Counted from the stretch's first letter, positions 1 to 8,806 are shown. The stretch is DNA of 64,000 nucleotides from Bradyrhizobium hereditatis (GCF_020329435.1 NZ_JAGKJK010000024.1:18945-82944); one strand, 5' to 3'. Notes: generated from the letters alone by a model not told the origin. Program-made: numbers and translations.

Positions 1-1
1 C

Positions 2-211
2 GCCGTGCGCGGTGAGATGACGGTCGGCGAACTCGTCAGCGTCGTGAAGTTGAGCCAATCGGCCTTGTCGCAGCATCTGGCGAAACTGCGCGCCGACGGC
101 CTCGTCGAATTCCGCCGGACATCGCAGACACTGCATTATCGGGTGGCGGATGCGCGCACGTTGCGCCTGTTGCAGGTGCTGAAAGAGATATATTGCGGCG
201 AAATGAAGTGA
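2..211 (+). CDS. ArsR-family transcriptional regulator, 3' part
   Basis: This is the end of a gene that begins before the window: the frame is open from base 2, so the GTG at 5 need not be the start. The visible residues form a winged helix-turn-helix of the ArsR type (core SQSALSQHLAKLRADGLVE), followed by a wing and a C-terminal helix. Members are small dimeric repressors that leave DNA when they bind a metal or another signal. No metal-binding cysteine cluster is visible in this part, so the signal is unknown. A methyltransferase gene follows 45 bases later on the same strand and may be co-transcribed. Confidence 0.85.
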   Translation, partial: AVRGEMTVGELVSVVKLSQSALSQHLAKLRADGLVEFRRTSQTLHYRVADARTLRLLQVLKEIYCGEMK

Positions 212-256
212 CGTCTTCGGTGTTTCAGAACCAGAAGAATTACAAGCGAGGCTCAA

Positions 257-940
257 ATGGCCGAATATGTAGTGGAATTCGGCAAGGATGGCCGGCCGGT
301 TGAACCGGACGGGCGGCTCGATGCGGCGGCGTTCCACCGCAATCATCAGCCGATCTGGTCAGTGCTGCAGACATTTCTCGCTGGCAAATCCGGGGACGTG
401 GTGGAAGCCGGCAGCGGCACCGGCCAGCACGTCGTTTATTTTGCCAAGCATTCGCCCGATATCACCTGGTGGCCGAGCGATCTCAACGAGAACCACCTGA
501 AGAGCATCGAGGCCTGGCGCGCGTATGCATCCCTGCCGAACATCCGTCCGCCGCTGCGGATCGATCTTTCTGATCCCGCCTGGTGTCCGGCGATGCATGA
601 CGGCAGCGGTCCCGCCGAGCTGCTTGCCGTGTTCTGCGCCAATGTAATCCACATTGCGCCCTGGCGCGTTGCCGAGGGCCTGTTCGCCGGCGCGGGCCGT
701 TATCTCGGCAGCGACGGGCGCCTGTTTCTCTATGGTCCTTTCAAGCGTGACGGCAAGCACACCGCGATGAGCAATGCGGTGTTCGATACCAGCCTGCGTG
801 AGCAGGATGCCGAATGGGGCGTGCGCGACATCGCCGATCTCGAAAAGCTCGCCGGGACAGCCGGTCTTGTGCTGGTCCAAACCGTGCAAATGCCCGCCAA
901 CAACATGATTCTGGTCTTCGGGCGAACGGCGGACACCTAG
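257..940 (+). CDS. DUF938-family SAM-dependent methyltransferase-like protein
   Basis: A 227-residue cytosolic protein of the DUF938 family, which has a class I methyltransferase fold. The SAM-binding motif I is clear at residues 50-57 (EAGSGTGQ), after the characteristic N-terminal PIWSVL helix. An acidic motif follows at about residue 77 (SDLNENHL), and the family CANVIHIAPW segment lies near residues 127-136. The substrate of this family is not known; members are common in proteobacteria and human (METTL26). The ATG at 257 fits the family length. It lies just after the ArsR fragment and may share its transcript. Confidence 0.85.
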   Translation: MAEYVVEFGKDGRPVEPDGRLDAAAFHRNHQPIWSVLQTFLAGKSGDVVEAGSGTGQHVVYFAKHSPDITWWPSDLNENHLKSIEAWRAYASLPNIRPPLRIDLSDPAWCPAMHDGSGPAELLAVFCANVIHIAPWRVAEGLFAGAGRYLGSDGRLFLYGPFKRDGKHTAMSNAVFDTSLREQDAEWGVRDIADLEKLAGTAGLVLVQTVQMPANNMILVFGRTADT

Positions 941-1084
941 GTCAAGAATTCCATCAAGCGTGACAGCGGCGCATAGCGCGCGCCCGTTTGCGCCGGTTGC
1001 TCGCAGCGCCTCGCCTCTCCATAGTGTGCCCCAAAGGAAATCGACAAAGGCTCCCTGCCCGGGGCCTGCCGGGCGGGAAGGCCG

Positions 1085-2329
1085 ATGCTGGATACGACTG
1101 CTGCCGACGAGATCGCCGACGACTCACGCGCGCGCGCCAATGTGTGGCGGCTCGCTGCGGCGCAGGCGCTGACCGGCGCCAATTCGGCGGTCATTTTCGC
1201 CACCGGCTCGATCGTCGGCGCCACGCTGGCGCCGACCATCTCGCTCGCTACCGTGCCGCTCTCGATGTATGTGCTCGGGCTCGCCGCGGGCACGCTGCCG
1301 ACCGGCGCGATCTCGCGCGCCTATGGCCGCCGCATGGCGTTCATGATCGGCGCGTTCTGCGGCGTGCTGACCGGCGTGCTCGCCGCTTTGGCCGTGCTGT
1401 ACGCTTCGTTCTGGCTGTTCTGCGGCGCGACGTTCCTCGGTGGTCTCTATGGTGCGGTGGCGCAGTCCTATCGCTTTGCCGCCGCCGACGGCGCCAGCGC
1501 GGCGTTCCGGCCGAAGGCGCTGTCGTGGGTGATGGCGGGCGGCGTGTTCGCCGGCGTGCTCGGCCCGCAGCTCGTGCAGTGGACCATGGATATCTGGCCG
1601 CCTTATCTGTTTGCATTCAGCTTCGTGGTGCAGGCCTTCGTCGCGCTGGTGGCGATGGCGGTGCTGTGGGGCGTCCATGCGCCGAAGCCGGCGCCATCGG
1701 ACATGCATGGCGGCCGGCCGCTGTTCGAGATCGCGCGGCAGCCGCGCTTCATTGCGGCGGCGCTATGCGGGGTGATTGCGTATCCCATGATGAATCTCGT
1801 GATGACCTCGGCGCCGCTCGCCATGAAGATGTGCGGGCTGACCGTCAGCGATTCCAATTTCGGCATTCAATGGCACATCGTGGCGATGTACGGGCCGAGC
1901 TTCTTCACGGGCTCGCTGATCGCGCGCTTCGGTGCGCCGACGATCGTGGCGGTAGGCCTGCTGCTCGAAGCCGCCGCGGCGGGTATAGGTCTTGCCGGCA
2001 TCACCGCGATGCATTTCTGGGCGACGCTGATCGTGCTTGGCGTCGGCTGGAACTTTGCCTTCATCGGCGCCTCCGCGCTGGTGCTCGAGACGCATCGGCC
2101 GCAAGAGCGCAACAAGGTGCAGGCGTTCAACGATTTCCTGGTGTTCGGAATGATGGCGGTGGGGTCGTTCTCGTCCGGCCAGTTGCTCGCCCATTACGGC
2201 TGGTCGATGGTCAATATGGTGGTGTTCCCGCCGGTGCTGCTTGGCCTTGCCGTGCTGTCGTTTGCGTCGTTCGCAAAGCGCCGGGCGAAGTTGCGTGCGG
2301 TTGACGAAATTCCCGATCCGAGCATCTAA
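1085..2329 (+). CDS. MFS transporter
   Basis: A 414-residue integral membrane protein with about 12 hydrophobic segments in two halves joined by a polar loop near residues 195-215 (HAPKPAPSDMHGGRP). The motif A-like loop between helices 2 and 3 is present (SRAYGRRMAF, about residues 77-86). This is the plan of the major facilitator superfamily of proton-coupled single-polypeptide carriers in the inner membrane. The substrate cannot be read from sequence, and the neighbours (a DUF938 protein upstream and a SnoaL-like protein 39 bases downstream) do not define it. The start is supported by a purine-rich GGGAAGG just upstream of the ATG. Confidence 0.85.
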   Translation: MLDTTAADEIADDSRARANVWRLAAAQALTGANSAVIFATGSIVGATLAPTISLATVPLSMYVLGLAAGTLPTGAISRAYGRRMAFMIGAFCGVLTGVLAALAVLYASFWLFCGATFLGGLYGAVAQSYRFAAADGASAAFRPKALSWVMAGGVFAGVLGPQLVQWTMDIWPPYLFAFSFVVQAFVALVAMAVLWGVHAPKPAPSDMHGGRPLFEIARQPRFIAAALCGVIAYPMMNLVMTSAPLAMKMCGLTVSDSNFGIQWHIVAMYGPSFFTGSLIARFGAPTIVAVGLLLEAAAAGIGLAGITAMHFWATLIVLGVGWNFAFIGASALVLETHRPQERNKVQAFNDFLVFGMMAVGSFSSGQLLAHYGWSMVNMVVFPPVLLGLAVLSFASFAKRRAKLRAVDEIPDPSI

Positions 2330-2368
2330 TTTTCGTACCTATCGCTCAAGTCAATCAATGGAGGCATC

Positions 2369-2731
2369 ATGCCGTCGCGCGCCCGTCTCGATGAGTTCAT
2401 CGCAACCGTCGTCTCCGGTGATCATGCCGGCGCGATCGAGCGTTTCTATACCGAGGATGCCAGCATGCAGGAGAATGCGGCTCCGCCGCGGGTCGGCCGC
2501 GACGTGCTGGTGGCGCATGAGCGCGCGGTGCTGGAACGCGTCAAGAGCGTGACCTCGACCTGCGTGACTTCGATCGTCGAGGGCGATCACGTCGCGATCC
2601 ACTGGGTGTTCGAATTCGTCTACAAGTCCGGCAAGACCGGCCGCTTCGATGAGGTCGCCCTGCAGGAGTGGCGCGGCGACAAGGTGTGGCGCGAGCGGTT
2701 CTTCTACGATCCATCGAAACCGGCCGCCTAG
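2369..2731 (+). CDS. SnoaL-like/NTF2-fold protein
   Basis: A 120-residue protein with the pattern of the SnoaL/NTF2 cone fold: an N-terminal helix (LDEFIATVVSGDHAGAIERFY), a small-residue turn, then long beta strands ending in a WRDG-like KVWRERFFYDPS motif. Members are small enzymes or ligand-binding proteins (ketosteroid-isomerase-like, polyketide cyclases, dehydratases). An ideal GGAGG ribosome site lies 5-6 bases before the ATG at 2369. It follows the MFS gene by 39 bases on the same strand and is probably co-transcribed with it. The exact function is unknown. Confidence 0.75.
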   Translation: MPSRARLDEFIATVVSGDHAGAIERFYTEDASMQENAAPPRVGRDVLVAHERAVLERVKSVTSTCVTSIVEGDHVAIHWVFEFVYKSGKTGRFDEVALQEWRGDKVWRERFFYDPSKPAA

Positions 2732-2795
2732 CTGCCATCTGCTGACAATTCGGCCTGCGCCGAAACAATCGGTCTGCAGGTCTGCTAACCTTCTC

Positions 2796-2922
2796 CGTCA
2801 TGGTCGGGCATAGCCGTCCGCAGGACGGCGTCGCTTCCGCTCGCCTATGCTCGGCCATCCACGTCTTTGGCTCATCATGACGCGAAGGACGTGGACGCCC
2901 GGGATAAGCCCGGGCATGACGG
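2796..2922. repeat. Palindromic dispersed repeat (family D)
   Basis: The gap between the SnoaL-like gene and the next MFS gene is mostly a palindromic element. It opens with CCGTCATGGTCGGGCA, closes with CGGGCATGACGG, and has GC-rich inner hairpins (GTCCGCAGGAC and CCCGGGATAAGCCCGGG). Related units occur at 10236, 30014 and 30942. Confidence 0.75.
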
Positions 2923-2952
2923 TGCAACAAACAGAAAAAGAAACAAGCAACC

Positions 2953-4170
2953 TTGGACGCTCGCAATTACACCCCGATCGACGAAACCTCGATCCGCTAC
3001 GACGGCTGGCGTATCGTCGTCGTCTGCTTCCTGCTCGCGACATTCGGCTGGGGGCTCGGCTTCTATGGCCAGAGCGTCTATGTCGCCGAATTGCAGCGGC
3101 TGCACGGCTGGCCGGCCTCGCTGATCTCGTCCGGCACCACGTTCTTCTATCTGTTCGGTGCGGCGCTGGTCGCCTTTGTCAGCGAGGCCATCAAGGCGTT
3201 CGGGCCGCGCAACTGCCTGATCGCGGGCACGTTCGCGATGGCAGCCGCGGCGATCTCGATCGGTCAGGTGCGCGAGCCCTGGCAGCTTTATCTCGCCAAC
3301 GCCGTGCTCGCGTTCGGCTGGGCGGGAACCAGCCTCGGCATCATCACCAACACGCTCGGCCTCTGGTTCGACAGGAAACGCGGCATGGCGATCAGCCTGG
3401 CGCTGAACGGCGCAAGCTTCGGCGGCATCGTCGGCACGCCGCTATTGATCGCGGCGATCGGTCATTTTGGCTTTTCCGGCGCGATGACCGTGTCTGCCGT
3501 GGTGATGGTCGCGTTGATGGTGCCGGTAATCCTGCTCTGCGTCGGTCGGCCGCCGCTTCTTGCTGATATCGGCGCGGTCGATGCCGTGGACGCGCCGTCG
3601 CCGAGGCAGATCCGCGCGCGGGCGTTTCGCGATATCGGCTTCCTCTCGGTATCCTCGGCGTTCGCGCTGGTGCTGTTCGCGCAGGTCGGGTTCATCGTGC
3701 ACCTGATCTCGTTTCTGGATTCGGTGATTGGCCGCGAACGGGCCGCCGTCGCGGTAGCGCTGCTGACGGCGATGGCGGTGGTCGGCCGCGTACTGTTTTC
3801 CTTCGTGATCGACCGGATGAACCAGCGGCTGGCCTCCTCGCTTTCCTTTGTCAGCCAGGCGATCGCGCTGCTGATCGTCATCAACGTTCATAATGATTAC
3901 GTGCTGATCGCCGCCTGCGCGCTGTTCGGCTTTTCCGTCGGCAATCTGATCACGCTGCCGGCGCTGATCGTGCAGCGCGAATTCGACCCGCGTTCGTTCG
4001 GCGTGCTGGTGAGTCTCATCACAGCAATCAATCAGATCACCTACGCATTCGGCCCCGGCGTGGTCGGCCTGTTGCGTGATCTCTCCGGCAGCTACGCGCT
4101 GCCGTTCTATGCCTGCATCGCGGTGGAGCTGACGGCGGCGGTGATGGTCATGATCCGCAGGCGGCGCTAG
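2953..4170 (+). CDS. MFS transporter, OFA/monocarboxylate-porter type
   Basis: A 405-residue membrane protein with about 12 transmembrane segments. It carries the loop LWFDRKRGMAISLALNG (about residues 137-153), which is typical of the monocarboxylate/oxalate-formate-antiporter branch of the MFS. These carriers move organic anions across the inner membrane, but this substrate is not known. The start is a TTG at 2953; the alternative methionines are too far inside the first membrane helix. The last four bases overlap the end of the convergent MerR gene, so the two genes share their terminal region. Confidence 0.85.
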   Translation: MDARNYTPIDETSIRYDGWRIVVVCFLLATFGWGLGFYGQSVYVAELQRLHGWPASLISSGTTFFYLFGAALVAFVSEAIKAFGPRNCLIAGTFAMAAAAISIGQVREPWQLYLANAVLAFGWAGTSLGIITNTLGLWFDRKRGMAISLALNGASFGGIVGTPLLIAAIGHFGFSGAMTVSAVVMVALMVPVILLCVGRPPLLADIGAVDAVDAPSPRQIRARAFRDIGFLSVSSAFALVLFAQVGFIVHLISFLDSVIGRERAAVAVALLTAMAVVGRVLFSFVIDRMNQRLASSLSFVSQAIALLIVINVHNDYVLIAACALFGFSVGNLITLPALIVQREFDPRSFGVLVSLITAINQITYAFGPGVVGLLRDLSGSYALPFYACIAVELTAAVMVMIRRRR

Positions 4171-4598
4171 TTCCGCTTTCCCAGCCGCTTCTTCTCGGGC
4201 CCCAGCGCTCCGGATGCCGCCGCGCGCAGAATGCGGCGGAAGGTCGGGCACTCCATATGGCTTGGCGCGGGGCAAGCCGCGGCATGGCGCAATCCGTCCC
4301 GCAATGCGTTCAGCCTCCGGATCGTCCTGTCGAGCTCATCCGCTCTGGCTCTCAGCATGCGGCGATCGATGCGCGGCCGCCCATCCGGCGCGAACATCCG
4401 CGCGATCTCGTCGAGCGAGAAACCGGCAACGCGCCCCAGCGCGATCAACGCCAGCCGTTCCAGAACCGGGACATCGAAAACGCGGCGCAGGCCGCGCCTC
4501 CCGATCGATCTGATCAGTCCCTTCTCCTCATAGAATCGCAGGGTCGAGGCAGGAACCCCTGACCGGCGGGCAACCTCGACAATGTCCATGGTCATCAT
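4167..4598 (-). CDS. MerR-family transcriptional regulator
   Basis: A 143-residue MerR-type regulator. The N-terminal winged HTH is canonical (VARRSGVPASTLRFYEEKGL, about residues 9-28), followed by a dimerisation helix and a short C-terminal tail with two cysteines (C109 and C117 in HAAACPAPSHMEC), which may sense metal, redox state or a thiol-reactive compound. The frame is open further upstream, but MerR homology begins at the ATG-ATG-ACC-ATG cluster, so I place the start at 4598 (4589 is an alternative). The gene is divergent from a methyltransferase/DUF2938 pair. The shared promoter has the 19-bp spacer and central dyad that MerR activators require. Confidence 0.85.
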   Translation of the reverse strand: MMTMDIVEVARRSGVPASTLRFYEEKGLIRSIGRRGLRRVFDVPVLERLALIALGRVAGFSLDEIARMFAPDGRPRIDRRMLRARADELDRTIRRLNALRDGLRHAAACPAPSHMECPTFRRILRAAASGALGPEKKRLGKRN

Positions 4599-4602
4599 CT
4601 GC

Positions 4603-4633
4603 TTGACCTCAAGTCCACTTGAACTGGCATGAT
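4603..4633 (+). promoter_or_regulatory. MerR-type promoter/operator with 19-bp spacer
   Basis: TTGACC (4603-4608) and CATGAT (4628-4633) are separated by 19 bases. Between them lies an imperfect dyad, ACCTCAAGT-CC-ACTTGAACT (7 of 9 positions symmetrical), close to the known SoxR-type operator consensus. A spacer longer than 17 bp that MerR must distort is the hallmark of this family. The promoter reads toward the methyltransferase at 4675. Confidence 0.75.
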
Positions 4634-4674
4634 GTAGTCTTCCGTTTGGAGAAGACAAGCGAAGGAGATGGCTC

Positions 4675-5556
4675 ATGGATTCGGCTGACCGTGGCGATGA
4701 CGAACAGATGCGGCTTTGGAACGGCCCTGCAGGGCGCGCGTGGCTGGGAACTCAGGATGTGATCGAGCACATGTTCAAGCCATTCGAGGAAATGCTCGTC
4801 GAGACGGTTACTGCAGGATCCGAAGCGCACGTGCTCGACGTCGGTTGTGGCGTGGGCGGAACAACGCTCGCGGTCGCGCGGCGGCTTCGAAACAACGGAA
4901 GCTGCACCGGCGTCGACATTTCGGCGCCGATGATCGCGGCTGCCCAAGCCGCCGCCCTGTCCGAGGGAGTGCCGGCGAGCTTCGTTTGTGCCAACGCGGA
5001 GACCTATGCGTTCCAGCCCGACAGCTTCGACACGATCATCTCGCGCTTCGGCGTCATGTTCTTCGAAAATCCAGTCCGCGCTTTCTCGAACCTGCGGCAT
5101 GCCGCCAAGGATAGGGGCGAGTTGCGTTTCGTTGCATGGCGGGGGCCTGCGGAAAATCCGTTCATGACGACAGCCGAGCGCGCCGCGGCACCGCTGCTGC
5201 CGAATCTACCCGCCCGCCGGCCGGGTGCACCGGGACAGTTCGCCTTCGCCGACCGTGACAGGATCAATACCATCCTGCAGGAGAGCGGTTGGGCCGAAAT
5301 CGATATTCGGCCCATTGATGTCACATGTACCCTGCCCGAGAAGGACCTGGTCCGTTACCTGTCGCAGCTTGGTCCCGTCGGCCTGATGCTGCAGGAGACG
5401 GACAGTGAGATTCGCAATCAGGTCATCACAACGGTGCGCGCCGCCTTTTCTCCTTTTGTGCATGGCCCGGAGGTTCGCTTTACAGCGGCTTGCTGGATCG
5501 TGAGCGCTCGAGCGCCGTCTGCGGCAGCCGCGGCAGAGGAGACGATGCGTGACTGA
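4675..5556 (+). CDS. Class I SAM-dependent methyltransferase
   Basis: A 293-residue cytosolic methyltransferase. Motif I is clear (VLDVGCGVGG, about residues 53-62), followed by an acidic residue after strand 2 (GVDIS) and a motif with FDTIISRFGVMFF (about residues 117-129) typical of UbiE/Coq5-like enzymes. The substrate is unknown. The ATG at 4675 has a GAAGGAG ribosome site. The gene lies directly downstream of the MerR-type promoter and overlaps the next gene (DUF2938) by 8 bases, so the two form an operon that is probably switched on by the divergent MerR protein. Modification of a xenobiotic or a stress response is plausible but not shown. Confidence 0.85.
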   Translation: MDSADRGDDEQMRLWNGPAGRAWLGTQDVIEHMFKPFEEMLVETVTAGSEAHVLDVGCGVGGTTLAVARRLRNNGSCTGVDISAPMIAAAQAAALSEGVPASFVCANAETYAFQPDSFDTIISRFGVMFFENPVRAFSNLRHAAKDRGELRFVAWRGPAENPFMTTAERAAAPLLPNLPARRPGAPGQFAFADRDRINTILQESGWAEIDIRPIDVTCTLPEKDLVRYLSQLGPVGLMLQETDSEIRNQVITTVRAAFSPFVHGPEVRFTAACWIVSARAPSAAAAAEETMRD

Positions 5557-6052
5557 GGTGACGAACTATCTCGTGCACGCGGTCTTGATTGGAGCAGGTG
5601 CGACGGCATTCATGGACGGTTGGACCGTGGTGCGGGAGCGGCTGCTCGGCATTGCCCCATTGGACTATGGCTTGGTGGGCCGCTGGATCGGCCATCTGCG
5701 AAGCGGGCGTTTTCGCCACGATCAGATCGCCGTCTCGCCGCCGGTGCAGGGCGAACGCCTGATCGGATGGGGCGCGCATTATCTGATCGGCATCGTCCTC
5801 GCGGCCATGCTGCTTGCGGTTTGGGGCCTCGATTGGGTCCGCCGTCCAACCGTCATTCCTCCGCTGGTTGTCGGCGTCGGCAGCGTTATCTTGCCGTTCC
5901 TGCTGATGCAGCCCGGGATGGGCCTCGGCGTCGCCGCCAGCCGCACGCCGCGCCCGATGGCCGCTCGCCTGCATAGCCTCATCACGCACGGGATTTTCGG
6001 TCTCGGTCTGCATGTGTCTGGCTGGCTCGCAAGTTTGCTGAATATGTTTTGA
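5549..6052 (+). CDS. DUF2938 integral membrane protein
   Basis: A 167-residue membrane protein with about four hydrophobic segments (roughly residues 5-20, 73-93, 100-120 and 145-165). The N-terminal segment followed by TAFMDGWTVV and the later LLMQPGMGLGVAASRTP are characteristic of DUF2938, a family of unknown function. It starts with GTG at 5549, inside the last codons of the methyltransferase gene (8-base overlap), so the two are translationally coupled. It ends 12 bases from the convergent VOC gene. Confidence 0.8.
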   Translation: MTEVTNYLVHAVLIGAGATAFMDGWTVVRERLLGIAPLDYGLVGRWIGHLRSGRFRHDQIAVSPPVQGERLIGWGAHYLIGIVLAAMLLAVWGLDWVRRPTVIPPLVVGVGSVILPFLLMQPGMGLGVAASRTPRPMAARLHSLITHGIFGLGLHVSGWLASLLNMF

Positions 6053-6064
6053 CGATGTGCCGTC

Positions 6065-6559
6065 CTAAGCTTCCCGCTGCCGCAGCAGATCCTCCAGATC
6101 CAACCGCTTGGTAAACATCGCGAGCGATCCGTCCGCCGCGCGCGGCCATTCTTCCCTGGGACGGTCGCGGTAGAGCTCAACGCCGTTCTGGTCGGGATCG
6201 CGCAAATAGAGCGCCTCGCTGACGCCATGGTCGCTGGCACCATCAAGCTCGATGCCGGCCTCGATCACGCGATAGAGCGCATCGGCCAGCGCCGCACGCG
6301 TCGGATAAAGAATCGCTGTGTGAAAAAGTCCGGTGGTGCCAGGCGGCGGGGGATGGCCGCCTTTGCTTTCCCACGTGTTGAGGCCGATGTGATGGTGATA
6401 GCCGCCGGCCGAAATGAACGCGGCACTGGTGCCCATGCGCTGCATCACCTCAAAACCGAGTACGCCGCAATAGAAGCCGAGCGCGCGTTCCAGATCGGCG
6501 ACCTTGAGATGAACATGCCCGATGCGAGTGCCTGATATGATGGGTGGATGTTGGGGCAT
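6065..6559 (-). CDS. VOC-superfamily dioxygenase/glyoxalase-like protein
   Basis: A 164-residue protein of the vicinal-oxygen-chelate fold, closest in pattern to CatE-type (catechol-2,3-dioxygenase-like) proteins. The first module begins GHVHLKVADLERALGFY (about residues 14-30). The middle holds HHHIGLNTW, and the second module ends with the metal-ligand segment DPDQNGVELY. These histidines and the final glutamate are the usual metal ligands of the family. The reaction is not predictable. It is a single gene, convergent with the DUF2938 gene. Confidence 0.8.
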   Translation of the reverse strand: MPQHPPIISGTRIGHVHLKVADLERALGFYCGVLGFEVMQRMGTSAAFISAGGYHHHIGLNTWESKGGHPPPPGTTGLFHTAILYPTRAALADALYRVIEAGIELDGASDHGVSEALYLRDPDQNGVELYRDRPREEWPRAADGSLAMFTKRLDLEDLLRQREA

Positions 6560-6586
6560 GTGTACTCTCCGCTTGTCGCTCTTAAC

Positions 6587-6751
6587 CTCGCCCCGCTTGC
6601 GGGGAGAGGTCGGATTTTACGCGAAGCGAAAAATCCGGGTGAGGGGGTACAGGTCTATCGGCAGGTCACGTTTCGCGGAGGGAGCCCCTCACCCCAATCC
6701 TCTAAGAGCAAGCTTCGCTTGTCTCGACCCCGTGAAGAACGGGGAGAGGGA
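6587..6751. repeat. Palindromic dispersed repeat (family B)
   Basis: A repeat fills the gap between the VOC gene and the carboxymuconolactone-decarboxylase-type gene. It has outer arms of the type CGCTTGCGGGGAGAGG with a matching CGGGGAGAGGGA, and inner GGGTGAGGGG / CCCCTCACCCC segments. Other copies are near 9999, 26840, 28935 and 44145. Confidence 0.75.
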
Positions 6752-6762
6752 GTTTCGGGAGC

Positions 6763-7308
6763 TCACACAAGATCCGATACCTCGCCGTCCGGCAGTCCGA
6801 ACTCGAACGTGTTCAGCGTCATCGAGACCATCGTGTAATAGCCGCAGAGGCCGATGACCTCGACCACGCCGCGCACGGTGAGAAGCTGTACAGCTTCATC
6901 ATACAGCGCCTGCGACACGCCTTTGCCCTCATGCAGCGATTTGGCGAGATCATAGATCATCTTGCCCTTGGGATCGTCGAAGACTGGCGTGCGGCGATCT
7001 CTGATATCCTCGATGATTTTCGGATCCATGCCGCCCTTCAGCGCCAGGCGCTTATGCGCATACCATTCATAATGCGAGGTCCAGTGCCGCGCGGTGACGA
7101 GGATCGCGATCTCGGAAAGCTTTGCCGGAAAGATCGTGCTGAAACGGAGCTGCTCGCCGAGCCGCGTCGCGTGCCTCGCCATCTCCGGGCTGTTGAGCCA
7201 GGCCATCATCGGCGCTGGCGGCGCGCCGCGCTTGCCGGCGATCGCCTCGTCGTAGGTTTCTTTCTGGTCCGCGCTCATTTCGCCAGGCGAAAGCAATTTT
7301 AGCCGCAT
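6763..7308 (-). CDS. Carboxymuconolactone decarboxylase family protein
   Basis: A 181-residue protein of the CMD/AhpD-like fold. The core helix pair is visible (AILVTARHWTSHYEWYAHK, about residues 82-100), with the Glu-Trp-Tyr-x-His motif of the non-CxxC branch, so a peroxidase-type CxxC is absent. True decarboxylases of the protocatechuate pathway are shorter and linked to pca genes; neither applies here, so the reaction is open. The start at 7308 is chosen because AGAGGAAACGGGC stands directly before that ATG. It is divergent from an acyl-CoA dehydrogenase gene. Confidence 0.8.
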   Translation of the reverse strand: MRLKLLSPGEMSADQKETYDEAIAGKRGAPPAPMMAWLNSPEMARHATRLGEQLRFSTIFPAKLSEIAILVTARHWTSHYEWYAHKRLALKGGMDPKIIEDIRDRRTPVFDDPKGKMIYDLAKSLHEGKGVSQALYDEAVQLLTVRGVVEVIGLCGYYTMVSMTLNTFEFGLPDGEVSDLV

Positions 7309-7469
7309 GCCCGTTTCCTCTTGTTTTTCAATCGTTCCAGCTTTGCGCATACACCGGATCGGTAGTCATGACCACCGCCGCGGCGGCATGGCCTGACGTC
7401 AGACACATATTGAATTCCTCAACACGAGGGCTAAGGTCATTAACAACATCCCACATGGAAACGCCTGAT

Positions 7470-8654
7470 ATGTCCGATCTGGAAACATTCCGCCGTGAAA
7501 CCCGCGCTTGGCTGGAGGCCAATTGCCCGCCGGAGATGCGCCGTCCGATGACTTCGGAGAACGACACCTATTGGGGCGGGCGCAACGCCAAATTCTCGTC
7601 CGAGCCGCAGCGTGTCTGGTTCGAGCGGATGCGCGACAAGGGCTGGACCGTGCCTGATTGGCCGAAAGAATATGGCGGCGGGGGACTTTCGCCTGCCGAG
7701 CACAAGGTGCTGCGCGAGGAGATGGCGGCAATGGGAGCGCGCGCGCCGCTGTCGAGCTTCGGCATCTGGATGCTCGGACCGGCGCTGTTGAAGTATGGCA
7801 CCGAGGCGCAGAAGCAGGAGCACTTGCCCAAGATCGCCGCCGGCCTGATCCGCTGGTGCCAGGGTTATTCCGAGCCGAACGCCGGATCGGACCTCGCCTC
7901 GCTGCAGACCCGCGCCGAAAGCGACGGCGACGACTACATCATCAACGGCCAGAAGATCTGGACGTCCTATGCAAACTATGCCGACTGGATCTTCTGCCTG
8001 GTGCGCACCGATCCCACCGCCAAGAAGCACGACGGCATCAGCTTTATCCTGTTCGACATGGCCTCAAAGGGCGTATCGACCAAGCCGATCCTTTTGATCT
8101 CCGGTTATTCGCCGTTCTGCGAAACCTTCTTCGACAATGTGCGCGTGCCGAAATCGAATGTGGTGGGCCAGGTCAATCGCGGCTGGGATGTCGCAAAATA
8201 TCTGCTGCAGCATGAGCGCGCGATGATCTCGGGCACCGGAGAGCGCGGCATCGGCCGTCCGCTCGGGCAGGTCGCCGCCGACTCCGTCGGGAGCGATGAT
8301 TCCGGCCGGCTCGACGACGCCATCCTGCGCAGCCAGATCGCCGCGTTCGACATCGACGAGGCGGCGTTTGCGGCGGTGGCCGAACGCGCCGTTGATCTGG
8401 CAAAAGCCGGCCAGTCGCATCCGGCGTTCTCCTCGGCGATGAAATACTACGGCACCGAGCTCAACAAGCGCCGCCATGAAATCCTGATGTCGGCCGGCGG
8501 TATCGATGCGCTGGAATGGGAAAGCGAGCGCTCAAGAGGTGGCGCACGCCCGCGCGCCTGGCTGCGCACCAAGGCGAACTCGATCGAAGGCGGCACATCC
8601 GAGGTGATGCTCGGCATCGTCGCCAAGCGCATCCTCGATCTGCCGGGAGCGTGA
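7470..8654 (+). CDS. Acyl-CoA dehydrogenase (subunit 1 of a pair)
   Basis: A 394-residue FAD-dependent acyl-CoA dehydrogenase. The family signature near residues 135-150 (GYSEPNAGSDLASLQTRAE) and the C-terminal SIEGGTSEVMLG segment are present. The frame opens upstream, but the ATG at 7470 is preceded by GGAAA at the right distance and gives the usual family start (MSDLETFRRETRAWL). A second acyl-CoA dehydrogenase gene follows after 152 bases. Such pairs commonly form alpha2-beta2 enzymes acting on bulky acyl-CoAs (steroid side chains, terpenoid acids), so a heteromer is likely. The substrate is unknown. Confidence 0.88.
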   Translation: MSDLETFRRETRAWLEANCPPEMRRPMTSENDTYWGGRNAKFSSEPQRVWFERMRDKGWTVPDWPKEYGGGGLSPAEHKVLREEMAAMGARAPLSSFGIWMLGPALLKYGTEAQKQEHLPKIAAGLIRWCQGYSEPNAGSDLASLQTRAESDGDDYIINGQKIWTSYANYADWIFCLVRTDPTAKKHDGISFILFDMASKGVSTKPILLISGYSPFCETFFDNVRVPKSNVVGQVNRGWDVAKYLLQHERAMISGTGERGIGRPLGQVAADSVGSDDSGRLDDAILRSQIAAFDIDEAAFAAVAERAVDLAKAGQSHPAFSSAMKYYGTELNKRRHEILMSAGGIDALEWESERSRGGARPRAWLRTKANSIEGGTSEVMLGIVAKRILDLPGA

Positions 8655-8661
8655 GGCCTGA

Positions 8662-8763
8662 GCCCCTCATCCTGAGGAGCGCGAAGCGCGTCTCGAAGGA
8701 TGAGGCCCCGATGTCGGCCTCATGGTTCGAGACGGCGCCAAGGCGCCTCCTCACCATGAGGAT
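8662..8763. repeat. Palindromic dispersed repeat (family C)
   Basis: The gap between the two acyl-CoA dehydrogenase genes holds a repeat with arms CCCTCATCCTGAGGAG and CTCCTCACCATGAGG around GTCTCGAAGGATGAGG / CATGGTTCGAGAC. It is a shorter relative of the units at 38418 and 45995. Confidence 0.7.
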
Positions 8764-8806
8764 CAATAGCGAAGTCAGACGATAACAATTTTGGCGGAAC
8801 TCTCAA

